Source: a virus
Direction: 5' to 3' (one strand)
DNA: 61,644 bases
Virus record (IMG/VR): IMGVR_UViG_3300037584_003288
Coordinates: 1 to 61,644 of that record
Position numbers and translations under genes: made by a program. The notes below the pieces were generated by a model, which was not told the origin of the DNA, made no database searches, and was given only the letters and a program-made list of their open reading frames with translations. Every line of letters begins with the position of its first letter. Position 1 is the first letter of the stretch. This document shows, piece after piece, positions 9,229-16,513 of the stretch.

Positions 9229-9441
9229 TTAAATCGACCCTGTAGTAGCTACAAGGGCTGTATCATCGTTGATAGAAGCAAAGAAATTAGCTACAGTAAT
9301 TGTTTTAATCTTCTGTTGGGAAACATCGTAAATCAGGATCAGATCCTGAGTTGCTATCCCAGTTGCAGTTCCGGCAACGGACTGATCCAGTTCAGCCGAA
9401 ACCAGTTTTTCGAGAATAGGGGAATCATCAAGAGTAGGCAT
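9229..9441 (-). CDS. Small head protein candidate (70 aa)
   Basis: The 70-residue protein (MPTLDDSPILEKLVSAELDQ) contains 'ATQDLILIYDVSQQKIKTITVANFFAS', a segment resembling strand-rich repeats in phage head-fibre and decoration proteins. It follows the major capsid gene and is closed by a strong terminator. It is therefore part of the capsid transcript and may be a decoration or cement protein. The family is not firmly recognised. Confidence 0.6.
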   Translation of the reverse strand: MPTLDDSPILEKLVSAELDQSVAGTATGIATQDLILIYDVSQQKIKTITVANFFASINDDTALVATTGSI

Positions 9442-9459
9442 GATATAAAGTGGTTTAGC

Positions 9460-9490
9460 GCGGGGTGGCAGTGTTTAACCACCACCCCGC
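9460..9490 (-). other. Hairpin between capsid gene and 70-aa gene
   Basis: GCGGGGTGG (9460-9468) pairs with CCACCCCGC (9482-9490) around a 13-nt loop, just after the capsid stop. No T-run follows. It may be a partial terminator or an mRNA 3'-end stabiliser that sets capsid against decoration-protein levels. Confidence 0.4.
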
Positions 9491-9505
9491 ACAAGTTATG
9501 ATACC

Positions 9506-10846
9506 TTACGCAGCAGGTGTGGTGCTGTCGCGCTTGAAGAGGATGACGAACCCGCAGTCAGTCTTGATAGGCTTGGAAGCACTAGCAAGAATTCCACGGA
9601 AGTATCCGAGCGTCCCGTCTGGATTGGATACGTTGTCCTTGTTGTTGGTCCACGAAAATTTTCCGCGATAATTAACAGGATCGAACGTAACTCCGCTTCC
9701 ACCAGAGAATGGGTTAGGAATCTGGGACTCCATAACTTCTGGGTGGAGGACGTAGGCAGCTTCGTAACTAGCAGAGTCGTAAGACGCATTGATAGTAGTC
9801 AACTGACCGGAAGCAACCACATAAGGCATTTGCCTTGTTACGGTAGCTCCAGAAATACCAAACCTAGGTGCGAGGTCGTCAATCAGGTGGTAGAAACCAC
9901 GGAAGGACTTCTCAACACCGAGCGGTGCGATCAACTCAGATACCCGAGCGTTGTTGTAACGCACATCGTCGCGGAATCCTGCTTCGGTCTGAAGCTGGTA
10001 GGATGCCTCGGAAGACATAACCGCAGCGAATACTGGCCGACCGTTCTCACGACCGTAAGCATTGTTACCAGCGCCTTTGCGAACAAGATTGAAGTAAATC
10101 TTATCCATGATGGCGTTGGAGATGTTAGCGGTTGGGGTTACATCAGAGTTACCTGCGCCCGACTTTTGGGGGTCAAGTGCTGTAATCTGAACTCCCTCGA
10201 ACGAGTCGTCTGCTGTGTTGTCCGAATCCGCGTCGACCGTGGTGAGGATTGGGGTCGAAGCTGCGAGACAGGGAACAAGGTTGGATGAAAGCCGCTCGAA
10301 CTCGTCACGATAACGGTTTTCCCAAGTGTAACGGGTAGCCTCGGTCATGCGATCCATGATCGCCCGAAGCTGCTCAGTACGATGGGCAGCAAAACGGAGG
10401 TCTTCCGTTGACAGTTTCGGGGACTCAATGATGGTCCGCTGAATGCTGTATTGCTTGAGCTGCTTTGCAAACGCGACGTTAGCCCGCTCGTCGTTGGATG
10501 CGTGCGTGCCTTGAGCCCCGCCTACGTTCTCGGCGGAATCCTTGAGGCCCTGCCCGAGAGTGTTGGTGAATGCGTTGGCACCCAGTTCATTACCCATGTC
10601 GCTCCAAGTTACACCTTCAGCGCTCGCTGTGGTGTGGGGGATGGCGCGGTCATAGATCAAAGTGGTCTGGGTGTAACCCATTCCATCTTGAAACGCGGTT
10701 TGCTTGATGAGGTCCATCCAAGGAGACGTATGGAGGGTGCGAGAATAGATGTCCTGACCGATGCGATTTGCCTCCTCGGTAAGAACTGTGTTAATTAGGT
10801 CGGTTCCGTCAACGGTACCAGACGAAGTGTTATTAATGAGAGCCAT
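9506..10846 (-). CDS. Major capsid protein
   Basis: With the ATG at 10846 (MALINNTSSGTVDG) the protein has 446 residues. An ATG 30 nt further upstream is also in frame. The sequence has the features of an HK97-fold capsid protein: an N-terminal extended region, an 'RYTWENRYRDEFERLSS' long helix, and 'DKIYFNLVRKGAGNNAYGRENGRPVFAAVMSSEA' and 'FRGFYHLIDDLAPRFG' segments typical of this type of phage capsid. It lies downstream of the scaffold gene, as usual, and has its own strong sigma70 promoter and a leader of roughly 185 nt. The role is well supported by gene order and sequence character, although no homology search was possible. Confidence 0.85.
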   Translation of the reverse strand: MALINNTSSGTVDGTDLINTVLTEEANRIGQDIYSRTLHTSPWMDLIKQTAFQDGMGYTQTTLIYDRAIPHTTASAEGVTWSDMGNELGANAFTNTLGQGLKDSAENVGGAQGTHASNDERANVAFAKQLKQYSIQRTIIESPKLSTEDLRFAAHRTEQLRAIMDRMTEATRYTWENRYRDEFERLSSNLVPCLAASTPILTTVDADSDNTADDSFEGVQITALDPQKSGAGNSDVTPTANISNAIMDKIYFNLVRKGAGNNAYGRENGRPVFAAVMSSEASYQLQTEAGFRDDVRYNNARVSELIAPLGVEKSFRGFYHLIDDLAPRFGISGATVTRQMPYVVASGQLTTINASYDSASYEAAYVLHPEVMESQIPNPFSGGSGVTFDPVNYRGKFSWTNNKDNVSNPDGTLGYFRGILASASKPIKTDCGFVILFKRDSTTPAA

Positions 10847-10911
10847 TGTAAAATGAGAGTTGTGCCCCCACGACATGTGGGTGCGGAATTAAAAAGAAGT
10901 TTTCGGGCGAA

Positions 10912-11016
10912 GGCGGAAGTAGAACTATTTATGGCAGAGCAGCCGGGGCCTATCTATGTGGGTGAGACAACGCTCGTTTTACTCCGCAGCTTGTAGAACT
11001 ATTTATGGCTAGAGCA
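10912..11016 (-). repeat. Duplicated leader element upstream of the capsid gene
   Basis: The 17-nt sequence GCCATAAATAGTTCTAC occurs twice on the minus strand (10935-10919 and 11009-10993), 74 nt apart. Each copy is preceded by a small hairpin-capable G-x-TGCTCT-GCC motif. Both lie inside the transcribed leader of the capsid gene, so they may bind a translational regulator or stabilise the mRNA. Confidence 0.6.
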
Positions 11017-11036
11017 ACCAGCTACGAGGTGTGCCT

Positions 11037-11065
11037 ATATAAACTTATAGGTACACATATGTCAA
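11037..11065 (-). promoter_or_regulatory. Strong sigma70-type promoter for the capsid gene
   Basis: On the minus strand a consensus TTGACA (11065-11060) is separated by 17 nt from TTATAT (11042-11037). It lies just after the scaffold stop and drives the capsid gene with a long leader. It is the closest match to the -35 consensus among the structural-gene promoters. Confidence 0.7.
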
Positions 11066-11074
11066 CACCCTAGT

Positions 11075-12322
11075 TTAACTAGCGAACGCGGCGTTCACAG
11101 CATCCTCAAAACTCATGTCTGCTGGGGGGCTGCTTCCCGCTTCGTTTGCAGTTACGGCTGCGCCGCTAGTGGAGGACGGTTCGGCGTTTTCATAAGAAGC
11201 GAGGCGGTCGGTTAGCAGCTCAACTTCTTTTCGCATGGAAACGTATTCCTTCACAACTGTAGGAAGAATATTAGACGCGATAGCGTTGTAGGCGTTGTCC
11301 ACTGGGTGGATGGTGTTGGGGTCAGCTTTAGCCGCTGCCTCAGTAGCCGTAGCCATGTCGAAACCTTCTATAGCCTTTAAAAATGGGAGTTTTTCCGTAA
11401 CTCTTTCACTTACTTCCGTAGCGACTTGGGACCTAATCTTAACCTCCTGCGCTATTTTTTCGTTAGTTCTTTGCTCGTCTGCTTCTTTTGCCTCGGCAAC
11501 TGCTTGCTCTACGTTCTCGTACATGGCTTGCCGCATCTCCATAATAGGCTCTACACTATCGACTACACGGTAGATACGCGCCTTGTCTCGATCGCTCGCC
11601 ACACTTAGTAAATCTGCTAGGGCTTTGTCTTGCTCAGCTTCATCCTCCATAGCCACGGCGTCGATAAGAGCTTCAGAATCAATGCCATACTTCTCGGCTA
11701 CAGCTTCTGTTTGTTCTAGAAGCTCGTGCAGTGGTTCAGTAACCCGGTTTTTATAAGCTTCTGTTTCTTCCAAGTTATTGAACATTTTTTCTTGTTCATA
11801 CTCAGCAAGCTTTTCTTGCAGGGCTTTCGGGTCTTCTGCTTCGTTTAGGGCGGTTAGCTCTTTGATCTGAGCCTCGTGTTCAAGATTTTTTTGCCGCAGA
11901 GTCTCTAACTCAGAAGAGCTGTTCTTTAACTCTTCTTTGAGTTGTTTAAACCGGTTAGCCGCTTTTGGGGTCCAGTCATCCCCAATATCTTCGCTCAAAT
12001 CATCTAGGGGCGTTTTATCCGAGTCGTCTGATTCGGGCTCAGGTTCTGGTTCGGGTTCTGTCGCGGGTTCTGGTTCTGTCGCGGGTTCTGGTTCTGTCGC
12101 GGGTTCTGGTTCTGTCGCGGGTTCTGGTTCCGACTGGGTCTGGGCTTCGGGCGATTGCTCAGAAGCTGCTTCCATTTTAGACAGCGCATTTTCAAGGGCA
12201 TCCGTAAAACTTAAGGTGTCTGCATCAGGTTCAGGTAGGGCCTGAACCATGTCAGATGGCTCGTTCTGATTTTCTTCAGACTGCTGTGGTGCGTCGGTAA
12301 CGGCTGCGGCTTCTTCGCTCAT
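11075..12322 (-). CDS. Scaffold-type head assembly protein
   Basis: The 415-residue protein is acidic. An N-terminal disordered part contains ATEPEP repeats (about residues 64-95), followed by a long coiled coil (about 120-320, rich in Glu, Lys, Gln and Leu) and a short C-terminal tail ending 'MSFEDAVNAAFAS'. This plan, plus its position between portal and capsid genes, matches phage scaffold proteins that template procapsid assembly and then leave. The start overlaps the previous stop by 4 nt (ATGA). Confidence 0.8.
   Translation of the reverse strand: MSEEAAAVTDAPQQSEENQNEPSDMVQALPEPDADTLSFTDALENALSKMEAASEQSPEAQTQSEPEPATEPEPATEPEPATEPEPATEPEPEPEPESDDSDKTPLDDLSEDIGDDWTPKAANRFKQLKEELKNSSSELETLRQKNLEHEAQIKELTALNEAEDPKALQEKLAEYEQEKMFNNLEETEAYKNRVTEPLHELLEQTEAVAEKYGIDSEALIDAVAMEDEAEQDKALADLLSVASDRDKARIYRVVDSVEPIMEMRQAMYENVEQAVAEAKEADEQRTNEKIAQEVKIRSQVATEVSERVTEKLPFLKAIEGFDMATATEAAAKADPNTIHPVDNAYNAIASNILPTVVKEYVSMRKEVELLTDRLASYENAEPSSTSGAAVTANEAGSSPPADMSFEDAVNAAFAS
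12061..12132. repeat. Four tandem 18-bp repeats in the scaffold gene
   Basis: TCGCGGGTTCTGGTTCTG is repeated four times, with one change in the last copy. In the minus-strand scaffold gene it encodes the hexapeptide ATEPEP. Near-identical DNA copies suggest recent expansion by slippage, so copy number may vary between isolates. Confidence 0.9.
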
Positions 12323-12615
12323 GACTCAATGTGGGTCCACTCGTCGGGATGTTGTGTACTGGATTTTGTATTCGTGATCTTCGATAATTTATGAAGATCG
12401 TTAAATGCATCTCTATAGCCTGCATACCATGCATGGCGGATGCTATTGTGGTCTTGATCCTGCAAAGTATTGAACGAAGGTCCAGCTATTTCTTTAAGAA
12501 CCGCTACAGCTTTTCTAAAAGTGTCTGTCTGTAGGATCTCTTGAAGCTCTTTTACCGCTGCCGTATCCCCGTACCAATGGTCTACCGGGATGGGGGGAGT
12601 TATTTGTTTAGCCAT
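12319..12615 (-). CDS. Hypothetical protein between portal and scaffold genes (98 aa)
   Basis: The protein (MAKQITPPIPVDHWYGDTAA) has a conserved-looking 'LKEIAGPSFNTLQDQDHNSIRHAWYAGYRDAFNDL' core. I do not recognise a named family. Small proteins of this general type are common between phage portal and scaffold genes. It overlaps both neighbours by 4-8 nt, so it is translationally coupled to them. A virion-assembly role is inferred from position. Confidence 0.6.
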   Translation of the reverse strand: MAKQITPPIPVDHWYGDTAAVKELQEILQTDTFRKAVAVLKEIAGPSFNTLQDQDHNSIRHAWYAGYRDAFNDLHKLSKITNTKSSTQHPDEWTHIES

Positions 12616-12943
12616 GTGTAGAATTTTTTTCGCGCTCTTCTTTAAGCATACCTAGCGCAAGTATGGCGTAATTGACAATATCGTGGCAGGCGTCTTCTAC
12701 ACTCTCGTCAGGCACCTGCAACTCTTTATCATTAACGAATGATCTTATTCTTTGGATCTTGTCTAGTACTCGCATAAGGAGCCCGTGTACCGGGTGAATA
12801 CCTATTACCGTACTAGATTTAAAATTAGCGAACGGGTCTGTAGATCCACGCCCTCCCGTGTAATCTGAATTTTTTGTCCGCATGATCTCCTTACACACAG
12901 TGCAAGTATCATCATGGAGCTGGAGAAGTTCTTTAGAGGTCAC
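12608..12943 (-). CDS. DUF1599-like (nucleotide modification associated) protein
   Basis: The 111-residue protein carries 'CKEIMRTKNSDYTGGRGSTDPFANFKSS', then 'GLLMRVLDKIQRIRSF' and 'ESVEDACHDIVNYAILAL'. This order (KNxDY...DPFANF...RxxDKxxRxxxF...ExxxDxxxDxxNY) matches the DUF1599/Nmad1 family, which is related to all-alpha MazG-like nucleotide hydrolases. A role in processing nucleotides for phage DNA is therefore likely, but no activity can be assigned. It begins with GTG and overlaps the portal stop by 11 nt. Confidence 0.65.
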   Translation of the reverse strand: MTSKELLQLHDDTCTVCKEIMRTKNSDYTGGRGSTDPFANFKSSTVIGIHPVHGLLMRVLDKIQRIRSFVNDKELQVPDESVEDACHDIVNYAILALGMLKEEREKNSTHG

Positions 12944-15149
12944 TGTTCTCGCGGAACTCTAGAGCGGCCTTGGCGTCTCGCAAAGCCATTTCTTGCTCAT
13001 GTTTCCTCTGCTTGATAGCCATATCAAGCTCCGCTTTCTCTTGGGCAATCTGCATCTTAACCTGATGCTCCATCATTTTTGCGTCGGGTTGTTGGGGAGC
13101 TTCTTGTCCCTCGGCCTCGGCTTGTTGCGCTTGATCCCGTTGAATTTTTTGTTGGGCTTTGGCGGTGTTGTTAATTGCTTCTTCTGCAAACTGTAGAACT
13201 TGGTTTGTTTGTCCAACAATACTTTCAAGAGCCGGGTCGCCCACGGCTAGTTGTACCGTTTGGCTAATGTGCTCATAGAAAGCTTGGAGCACTGGCATTA
13301 CTTGCATGGGGTCAGCCTGCCCTGAATTTATCTGCTGGATAACTTCAGCAAGTGCCGGGGTGTGGATTTCTAGATGGGTGCCGTGTAGCTCGTTGCCCAC
13401 GACAGGAACAGGCTGGCCCGCCATCAACTGCTGATTCTCAAAGTAGGCAATCTTAAGATCGACAGTCGGGCGCTTCTCGATATCTGCTGGGACGTACCGG
13501 TCAGCGAGGTCATGACCTACTCGGGTAGATACAATGTCGCGGGTAAGGTTTCGTCTACCTACGTCATCGAACTGACCACTGATTCCCTGAAGCTCCCGCA
13601 GAGCTACCATACGGTTGGCGTGACTGCCGTTCCCAATGGACCGAACGGCTTTAGTTCTAGCTACGTCTAGGGTTTTAATAAACTCGGCAGATACTCCCCT
13701 GTCTTCACATCGGCGGAAGAAGTCTTTGATAGCGTTGTCAGGTCGGCTTGTGGTTACGACCCGTCGAACAATCTCGCGAAGGAGCCGGTTCCAAGATGCA
13801 TAGAACAGGTTCAGGGATGCGCCAGACAATCTGGTCGTCACATCCATGTCTGCTACGACCTGCATCTGGTTCCGGTATGGTGAACCCTGATTCGGGCCAT
13901 ACGTGGACACGGTATCAGTGTTCAGTTGCAACTGTTGGGTGAGGTCCTGCAAAGCAGGCTGAACAGCAGTGCCAAGATTCGGGATAGCTTTTTCAACGAT
14001 GTTTACATTCGGACTTAGCACGGCGTATGCGCCGTAGTAAGTGAACTGCAACTCGTCCAGAGACCTTTGGGTTTCGGGTTGGATCATCACCGCAGATGCG
14101 AGCATGGCTCCATCAATCTGCTGGCAACGCAGTCTATTACTGGTCTGTACGTGGGCGAAGATGCGTTGGCCTAGGCCACGAATCGAATGGTATGTACCGT
14201 TGCTGCCGACACCATAGGTGAACATCACGTATGCTTGCTCGGCCTTTGCGTAACGAGAAACTTTCTTATACAGGAAATCTTTAGGGCTGTTCTCAGCCGA
14301 GATGTAGTGGCTCACACTCCCATCCATCTCTTTGACCCAATAATGCAAGACCCGCACCGATGGGTTTTGGATGCCGGTGTACAAGTCGTTGTTCTTCATC
14401 TCGGCCTGCATCTGCTCATAGTCATAGCTGCCGTAGTCTCGACCGTTGGTCGTGGCGTTCTTAGAGATCACTCTTTTTACTTCCTCCACGTTCCAGCCCA
14501 CTTTCTCGGCAACTTGTGGGTCTTTGATGTATGAGTGTAATTCGTGTAGGAGGTAGTTACGCCTACCAATAGCGATGTCAATGCAGTCTTCGTTAGCAGA
14601 GGTCTGTCTAGGAATAAGAATGTCGGTAAACCCACCTACTCGGAACTTCCAATCATCGGGCGAGTCAAAGTAAGCGACCGCCACTCCATGTTTAATAAAC
14701 GTGGTGCAAAGCCTTAGGTAAGCGTTGTGGAACTCAGGCCAGTTCCGCATCAGGTGTGTCAGCTCTTCCGCGACGATTTCTTCCGCCGGTTTGATTTCGC
14801 TCGCCTCTCCTTGCGTTCCACGCACCTCGACGAATCTCTCCAGAGAACTATAAAGGTCAACATAAGCAGACAGAGCCACATCGAGGAGTCGTTGTGCATC
14901 TCCGAAATTTAGGTTTGTTTTTAAGCCCTGACCGCTCGCAGATAGACCGGCGCTACTATATGGGGCTGCGCCGTCAAACATGGCGTCCACCCTAGCTCGG
15001 TTTACCGCTGACCGTTCATCGGCTCTGAGCAGAGTATTAAAAATACCTACGGCACTTTTGACATCTTTAAGACGGGTGGTTACGGGTTTGCCTTCATCTG
15101 TGAGGGCACCCAAATCTAACCCATCAATGTCCAGCGGGTATTCGCTCAT
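12933..15149 (-). CDS. Portal protein
   Basis: This 738-residue protein has the length and layout of podovirus-type head-tail connectors. The N-terminus contains 'RDLRDERSAVNRAR'-like wing helices, the middle has 'LNFGDAQRLLDVALSAYVDLYSS' and 'FIKHGVAVAYFDSPDDWKFR', and the C-terminus (about residues 640-738) is a Gln- and Glu-rich coiled coil. The portal forms the dodecameric DNA gateway at one capsid vertex. It is the first gene of the minus-strand head operon and is preceded by a promoter whose -10 box ends 7 nt before the ATG. Separation of portal from terminase by almost the whole genome half is unusual. Confidence 0.8.
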   Translation of the reverse strand: MSEYPLDIDGLDLGALTDEGKPVTTRLKDVKSAVGIFNTLLRADERSAVNRARVDAMFDGAAPYSSAGLSASGQGLKTNLNFGDAQRLLDVALSAYVDLYSSLERFVEVRGTQGEASEIKPAEEIVAEELTHLMRNWPEFHNAYLRLCTTFIKHGVAVAYFDSPDDWKFRVGGFTDILIPRQTSANEDCIDIAIGRRNYLLHELHSYIKDPQVAEKVGWNVEEVKRVISKNATTNGRDYGSYDYEQMQAEMKNNDLYTGIQNPSVRVLHYWVKEMDGSVSHYISAENSPKDFLYKKVSRYAKAEQAYVMFTYGVGSNGTYHSIRGLGQRIFAHVQTSNRLRCQQIDGAMLASAVMIQPETQRSLDELQFTYYGAYAVLSPNVNIVEKAIPNLGTAVQPALQDLTQQLQLNTDTVSTYGPNQGSPYRNQMQVVADMDVTTRLSGASLNLFYASWNRLLREIVRRVVTTSRPDNAIKDFFRRCEDRGVSAEFIKTLDVARTKAVRSIGNGSHANRMVALRELQGISGQFDDVGRRNLTRDIVSTRVGHDLADRYVPADIEKRPTVDLKIAYFENQQLMAGQPVPVVGNELHGTHLEIHTPALAEVIQQINSGQADPMQVMPVLQAFYEHISQTVQLAVGDPALESIVGQTNQVLQFAEEAINNTAKAQQKIQRDQAQQAEAEGQEAPQQPDAKMMEHQVKMQIAQEKAELDMAIKQRKHEQEMALRDAKAALEFRENSDL

Positions 15150-15156
15150 TGTTCAA

Positions 15157-15185
15157 GTGATATCCTTTTGAAACTTAATAGTCAA
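15157..15185 (-). promoter_or_regulatory. Predicted leaderless promoter of the portal gene
   Basis: On the minus strand TTGACT (15185-15180), a 17-nt spacer and TATCAC (15162-15157) are followed after 7 nt by the portal ATG at 15149. The expected transcription start falls on or next to the start codon. Confidence 0.5.
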
Positions 15186-15196
15186 TTCTGTAAATT
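15168..15196 (+). promoter_or_regulatory. Promoter-like site for the small lipoprotein gene
   Basis: TTGAAA (15168-15173) and TAAATT (15191-15196) are spaced 17 nt apart in the divergent gap. They lie about 40 nt ahead of the lipoprotein ATG and overlap the opposing portal promoter. Confidence 0.4.
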
Positions 15197-15236
15197 TCAC
15201 TGGACAGGGTGGGGGTCGGCTCATACAAGGAAGGCT

Positions 15237-15452
15237 ATGAAATGGAACTTCATTGCAGCAAGTGCATCATGCATCCTGTTTGGTGTATCATGCTCCACGG
15301 CTGATCTGGGCGGGCAAGTGCCTCTCCCATTTACGTCGCCATCAACGTCGGCCAAGCTGGATCTCGAACTCCGGCCTGTGCCACCAAAATTCTGTATCGG
15401 GCTCGATCTGGTACCGACTGAGCCCGAAACAGGGACTACAGCAGAAAAGTAG
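15237..15452 (+). CDS. Small Pro-rich lipoprotein
   Basis: The 71-residue product has a clear lipoprotein signal: MKWNF start, a hydrophobic stretch to 'CILFGVSC', and a lipobox-type FGVS|C cleavage near residue 18. The mature part is short and rich in Pro and Ser (PLPFTSPSTS, RPVPPKF). Small Pro-rich lipoproteins are typical of outer-membrane spanin subunits (Rz1-like) that act in the last lysis step, but no partner lies next to it. A surface-exclusion lipoprotein is an alternative. The ATG at 15237 is chosen because AAGGAAGG lies just upstream, one of the few clear Shine-Dalgarno motifs in the window. Confidence 0.7.
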   Translation: MKWNFIAASASCILFGVSCSTADLGGQVPLPFTSPSTSAKLDLELRPVPPKFCIGLDLVPTEPETGTTAEK

Positions 15453-15460
15453 GGGTCGAT

Positions 15461-15518
15461 TGTGTGGGGGTGGCCCCGACTTTAACCAACTGGCAGGCAA
15501 CCCAGTTACCCCCACACA
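15461..15518 (+). ncRNA. Structured leader upstream of a 19-aa peptide
   Basis: TGTGTGGGGGT (15461-15471) pairs perfectly with ACCCCCACACA (15508-15518). Inside, AACTGG (15488-15493) pairs with CCAGTT (15502-15507), leaving a 16-nt 5' joining strand. The element starts 8 nt after the lipoprotein stop and ends 8 nt before a tiny gene that is itself followed by a terminator. This looks like a cis-regulatory leader, but I cannot match it to a known riboswitch consensus. Confidence 0.6.
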
Positions 15519-15526
15519 GATGCTTT

Positions 15527-15586
15527 ATGGCAAACAAACCAAAACCAAAGGGCACTAAGCCGAAGCCGAAGCCGAAGCCCTATTAA
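15527..15586 (+). CDS. Tiny Lys-Pro-rich peptide (19 aa)
   Basis: The frame encodes MANKPKPKGTKPKPKPKPY, starting at an ATG 8 nt after a long structured stem and ending 4 nt before a strong terminator. The KP repeat comes from repeated AAGCCG codons. The combination of structured leader, tiny frame and terminator supports expression. A highly basic, extended KP peptide could bind nucleic acid or act as a tag, but there is no direct evidence for either. It could also be a non-functional repeat, so confidence is moderate. Confidence 0.5.
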   Translation: MANKPKPKGTKPKPKPKPY

Positions 15587-15590
15587 TTAC

Positions 15591-15630
15591 AAGCCCGCTT
15601 CGGAGTCATAGAGCCGAGGCGGGCTTTTGT
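15591..15630 (+). terminator. Strong rho-independent terminator
   Basis: AAGCCCGCTTCGG (15591-15603) pairs along 13 bp, including one T-G pair, with CCGAGGCGGGCTT (15614-15626) around a 10-nt loop. TTGT follows. It closes the lipoprotein and peptide unit and faces the oncoming minus-strand genes. Confidence 0.85.
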
Positions 15631-15683
15631 CTATTTCGTCGACATGTTCTGAAAACGTGTCGATTTACCGTGACTCAAGGTTT

Positions 15684-15893
15684 TCACGGGGGTGGGTTGG
15701 GGGAACCTCTAGTATAAATCGTGTTGCCCGAAGGGTGCGAATTCTTAGGGTCGTATATGTGGTGCTCTTTATTAACACCGACGAAACTCTCGTAAACTCG
15801 GAATGCAGCTTCGATTACAAGGCCTGTCAGAACCATTGTAATCGCCACAACCACAAGGGTTTCCATGAATGTGGACGCCTTTTTCACGCCCAT
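15684..15893 (-). CDS. Small single-span membrane protein
   Basis: Starting at the ATG at 15893 (MGVKKASTFMETLVVVAI) the protein has 69 residues and one strong transmembrane segment, about residues 11-27 (ETLVVVAITMVLTGLVI). A hydrophilic C-terminal tail is rich in Pro, Asn and Ser. An in-frame ATG nine codons later (METLVVV) is an alternative start and would better fit a TATTAT hexamer just upstream. Small membrane proteins near lysis genes can be holins, but this one stands alone, and superinfection exclusion is equally possible. Confidence 0.55.
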   Translation of the reverse strand: MGVKKASTFMETLVVVAITMVLTGLVIEAAFRVYESFVGVNKEHHIYDPKNSHPSGNTIYTRGSPNPPP

Positions 15894-15949
15894 ACATAAT
15901 ACCCTGTTGTGGGGGCGGGCGTAACTCACCATTCGGGTGATATGTTGGA

Positions 15950-16402
15950 TCAGTCGTCGCCCCAGACACTCTTCACGATCTTGTCTACTGGAACCTGCTT
16001 CCTGATTCCCGATTCGTGTTTCAGGGATACGTATCGTGTATTCCCGCGCATAAACTCTGAGACCATGGATACACGGCCCGCGGTGCGGCCTCGGGGTTCA
16101 GGTTTCACGCAGTAGATGCAGCCATAGGGGGTCACGGCGAACCGTGGGAACTCAGGGATCACCTGAGCCCCCTCGAAGTCAAAGATGTGGGACAGGGACA
16201 GCTCCGGCGTAGGGGCCTCTATGGAGTCGTGGGCGAAGTGTACGCGCTTTCCGTCGTCGTTAGTCAACAGGGTCTTCCAACGGTCGCCATTCCACCATCG
16301 GCGAAGCCGCTTACAGGTCTTCGTGTTAAACACGTAGCCCGAAGGCAAGAGCACATAATCGCGGGCGTTTGGTATCGGTTGGGTCTGGGGGAGTGTATCC
16401 AT
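15950..16402 (-). CDS. Tandem NUMOD4-like DNA-binding protein without a nuclease domain
   Basis: The 150-residue protein holds two similar units. One is near residues 15-62 (YVLLPSGYVFNTKTCKRLRRW ... RVHFAHDSI) and the other near 86-147 (FPRFAVTPYGCIYCVK ... KQVPVDKIVKSVWG). Each follows the NUMOD4 pattern of a Gly-x-V/I strand, a basic strand and a final hydrophobic helix, known from homing endonucleases. No HNH or GIY-YIG catalytic motif is present. It may be a stripped homing-endonuclease relic or a repurposed DNA-binding regulator. A TTGACT/TTTATA promoter lies upstream, and a 7-nt tandem repeat lies inside the coding region. Confidence 0.6.
   Translation of the reverse strand: MDTLPQTQPIPNARDYVLLPSGYVFNTKTCKRLRRWWNGDRWKTLLTNDDGKRVHFAHDSIEAPTPELSLSHIFDFEGAQVIPEFPRFAVTPYGCIYCVKPEPRGRTAGRVSMVSEFMRGNTRYVSLKHESGIRKQVPVDKIVKSVWGDD
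15993..16026. repeat. Heptad tandem repeat (locus 1)
   Basis: Units of 7 nt, including TTCCTGA, TTCCCGA and TTCGTGT, run through the NUMOD4-like gene and are flanked by CCTG and CAGG. It is one of seven related AATCCTG-type loci in the window. Confidence 0.6.
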
Positions 16403-16425
16403 TCAAGTGTTTTCGTTACCCCCTA

Positions 16426-16454
16426 TATAAAAAGTCTCTTCTAGATTCAGTCAA
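16426..16454 (-). promoter_or_regulatory. Promoter of the NUMOD4-like gene
   Basis: On the minus strand TTGACT (16454-16449), 17 nt, TTTATA (16431-16426). The -10 box abuts the 3' arm of a terminator stem, leaving a leader of about 17 nt before the ATG at 16402. Confidence 0.5.
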
Positions 16455-16500
16455 ACTTAATTTCTAGAAATTTTGTTGGAGTCCCTCTAGAAGAGACTTT
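16431..16500 (-). terminator. Long inverted repeat, terminator of the basic-protein gene
   Basis: AAAGTCTCTTCTAGA (16431-16445) is perfectly complementary to 16486-16500 over 15 bp, with a 40-nt loop that holds the palindrome TTTCTAGAAA. On the minus strand TTATA follows the stem. It overlaps the promoter of the next gene. Confidence 0.55.
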
Positions 16501-16513
16501 ATAGGTGGGGGGT

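Noticed and set aside
15461-15518. Known riboswitch class (glutamine, SAM, preQ1 or guanidine types)
   Set aside because: The helices are clear but none of the conserved core sequences I know for these classes are present.
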